Position numbers and translations under genes: made by a program. Source: Lanius collurio (lineage: Eukaryota; Chordata; Aves; Passeriformes; Laniidae). Taken from it: DNA of 64,000 nt. Of this stretch, positions 63,541 to 64,000 are shown piece after piece. Below the pieces are notes generated by a model, which ran no database searches, had not been told where the DNA came from, and saw only the letters and a list, made by a program, of their open reading frames with translations. Within the stretch, counting starts at the first letter, position 1; each line of letters opens with the position of its first letter. Location of the stretch: assembly GCA_020086605.1 (NCBI GenBank), contig JACBWW010000004.1:25417605-25481604 (forward strand), written 5' to 3'.

Positions 63541-64000
63541 CTCTCTGCGGCAGCCGTCGGGTGGGCCGCTTCCCCCTCCTCGCTGGCTCTGTGGGGACAG
63601 GGGGTGAGCAGAGGGTGGCTGTCCGGCGGGGGGCTGGTGTGGAGGATCGGGAGCGACCCGGGCTGCGGCAGCCTTCCCCCAGCACCACCAGCCGGCCTCC
63701 CCCCTCCGACGGAGCAGGGGCTGCAGCCGCGGCTGTAACGAGCCTCTTAATAAACCTCCGGGTCGATGATGCATCGCTCGCTAGTGAATCTTCGCGGGTT
63801 TATTTATTTTAACTAAATCGCCCAAATGGATCGTAGCTCTGTGTTGACTCTGGCGAGAGGCGAGGCGGGCAGCCGGGGGCCGGGGGGGCGGCGGAGCTGA
63901 CAGGTCGCCCGGGGGTTGCGGCGTTTTGTGCGTGCAGGGACTCTGCAAATGCCCGCCGCCCCCTCCGGGAAAGGCTCCCCCGCCCCAGTGACCGCCCCCC
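63541..64000. promoter_or_regulatory. CpG island, cut by window end
   Basis: By my count about 42 CpG dinucleotides in the last 460 bases, while the preceding tens of kilobases have few. GC content rises sharply and includes G-rich runs (GGGGGCCGGGGGGGCGGCGG at about 63875-63894) and a TGACAG at about 63898. Open frames of up to 116 codons on both strands here reflect low stop density in GC-rich DNA, not genes. This is probably a promoter or developmental-gene-associated island; which gene it serves cannot be read from this window. Confidence 0.85.

Noticed and set aside
63388..63812. Open frames of 83-116 codons on both strands at the right end
   Set aside because: They lie in CpG-island DNA where stops are rare. 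The peptides are low-complexity Pro/Gly/Arg/Ser, and frames are open on both strands.
1..64000. CRISPR array, phage or bacterial mobile element
   Set aside because: No regularly spaced repeats, no operons and no ribosome binding sites. The window is vertebrate nuclear DNA.

Overview
The window looks like avian nuclear DNA, probably an autosomal, AT-rich, gene-poor region. Four CR1 (chicken repeat 1) LINE 3'-end fragments with the usual CR1 phrases support a bird, although turtles and crocodilians also carry CR1. There is no bacterial-style gene packing, no rRNA or tRNA that I can see, and almost all long open frames are chance frames between dense stop codons.

One protein-coding feature is well supported. 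It is the last coding exon (24262-24397, + strand) of CDIN1 (C15orf41, codanin-1-interacting nuclease 1). It has a splice acceptor, a phase that splits an arginine codon, 44 full codons ending in TGA, and a likely 3' UTR running to a poly(A) signal near 25.39 kb. Positions 1 to 24261 are then read as the last intron of CDIN1, or at least sequence upstream of its final exon. No penultimate exon was found there.

Layout: 1-24.26 kb is an AT-rich intron holding all four CR1 pieces (4.7, 7.2-7.9, 11.05-11.74 and 16.9-17.16 kb, all on + like CDIN1) and a compound tetranucleotide microsatellite at 14.2 kb. 24.26-25.4 kb is the CDIN1 end. 25.4-63.2 kb is about 38 kb of intergenic sequence with no recognisable exon and no CR1 that I could see. 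It contains simple repeats, a possible LTR scrap, a 22-bp-arm hairpin at 42.0 kb, a G-quadruplex motif at 43.75 kb, an exact palindrome at 46.9 kb, and a recent 134-bp duplication (58.6 and 60.1 kb). 63.2-64.0 kb is a homeobox-motif-like AT stretch that passes abruptly into a strong CpG island cut by the window edge.

In mammals the gene downstream of CDIN1 is the developmental regulator MEIS2, arranged tail to tail. If that order holds here, the right two thirds is the CDIN1-MEIS2 interval and the CpG island belongs to the MEIS2 regulatory landscape. This is inference from gene order; no MEIS2 exon was seen. I found no clear previously undescribed system. The most checkable oddities are the duplication, the hairpin, a pseudoknot-shaped motif at 22.0 kb, and the edge CpG island.
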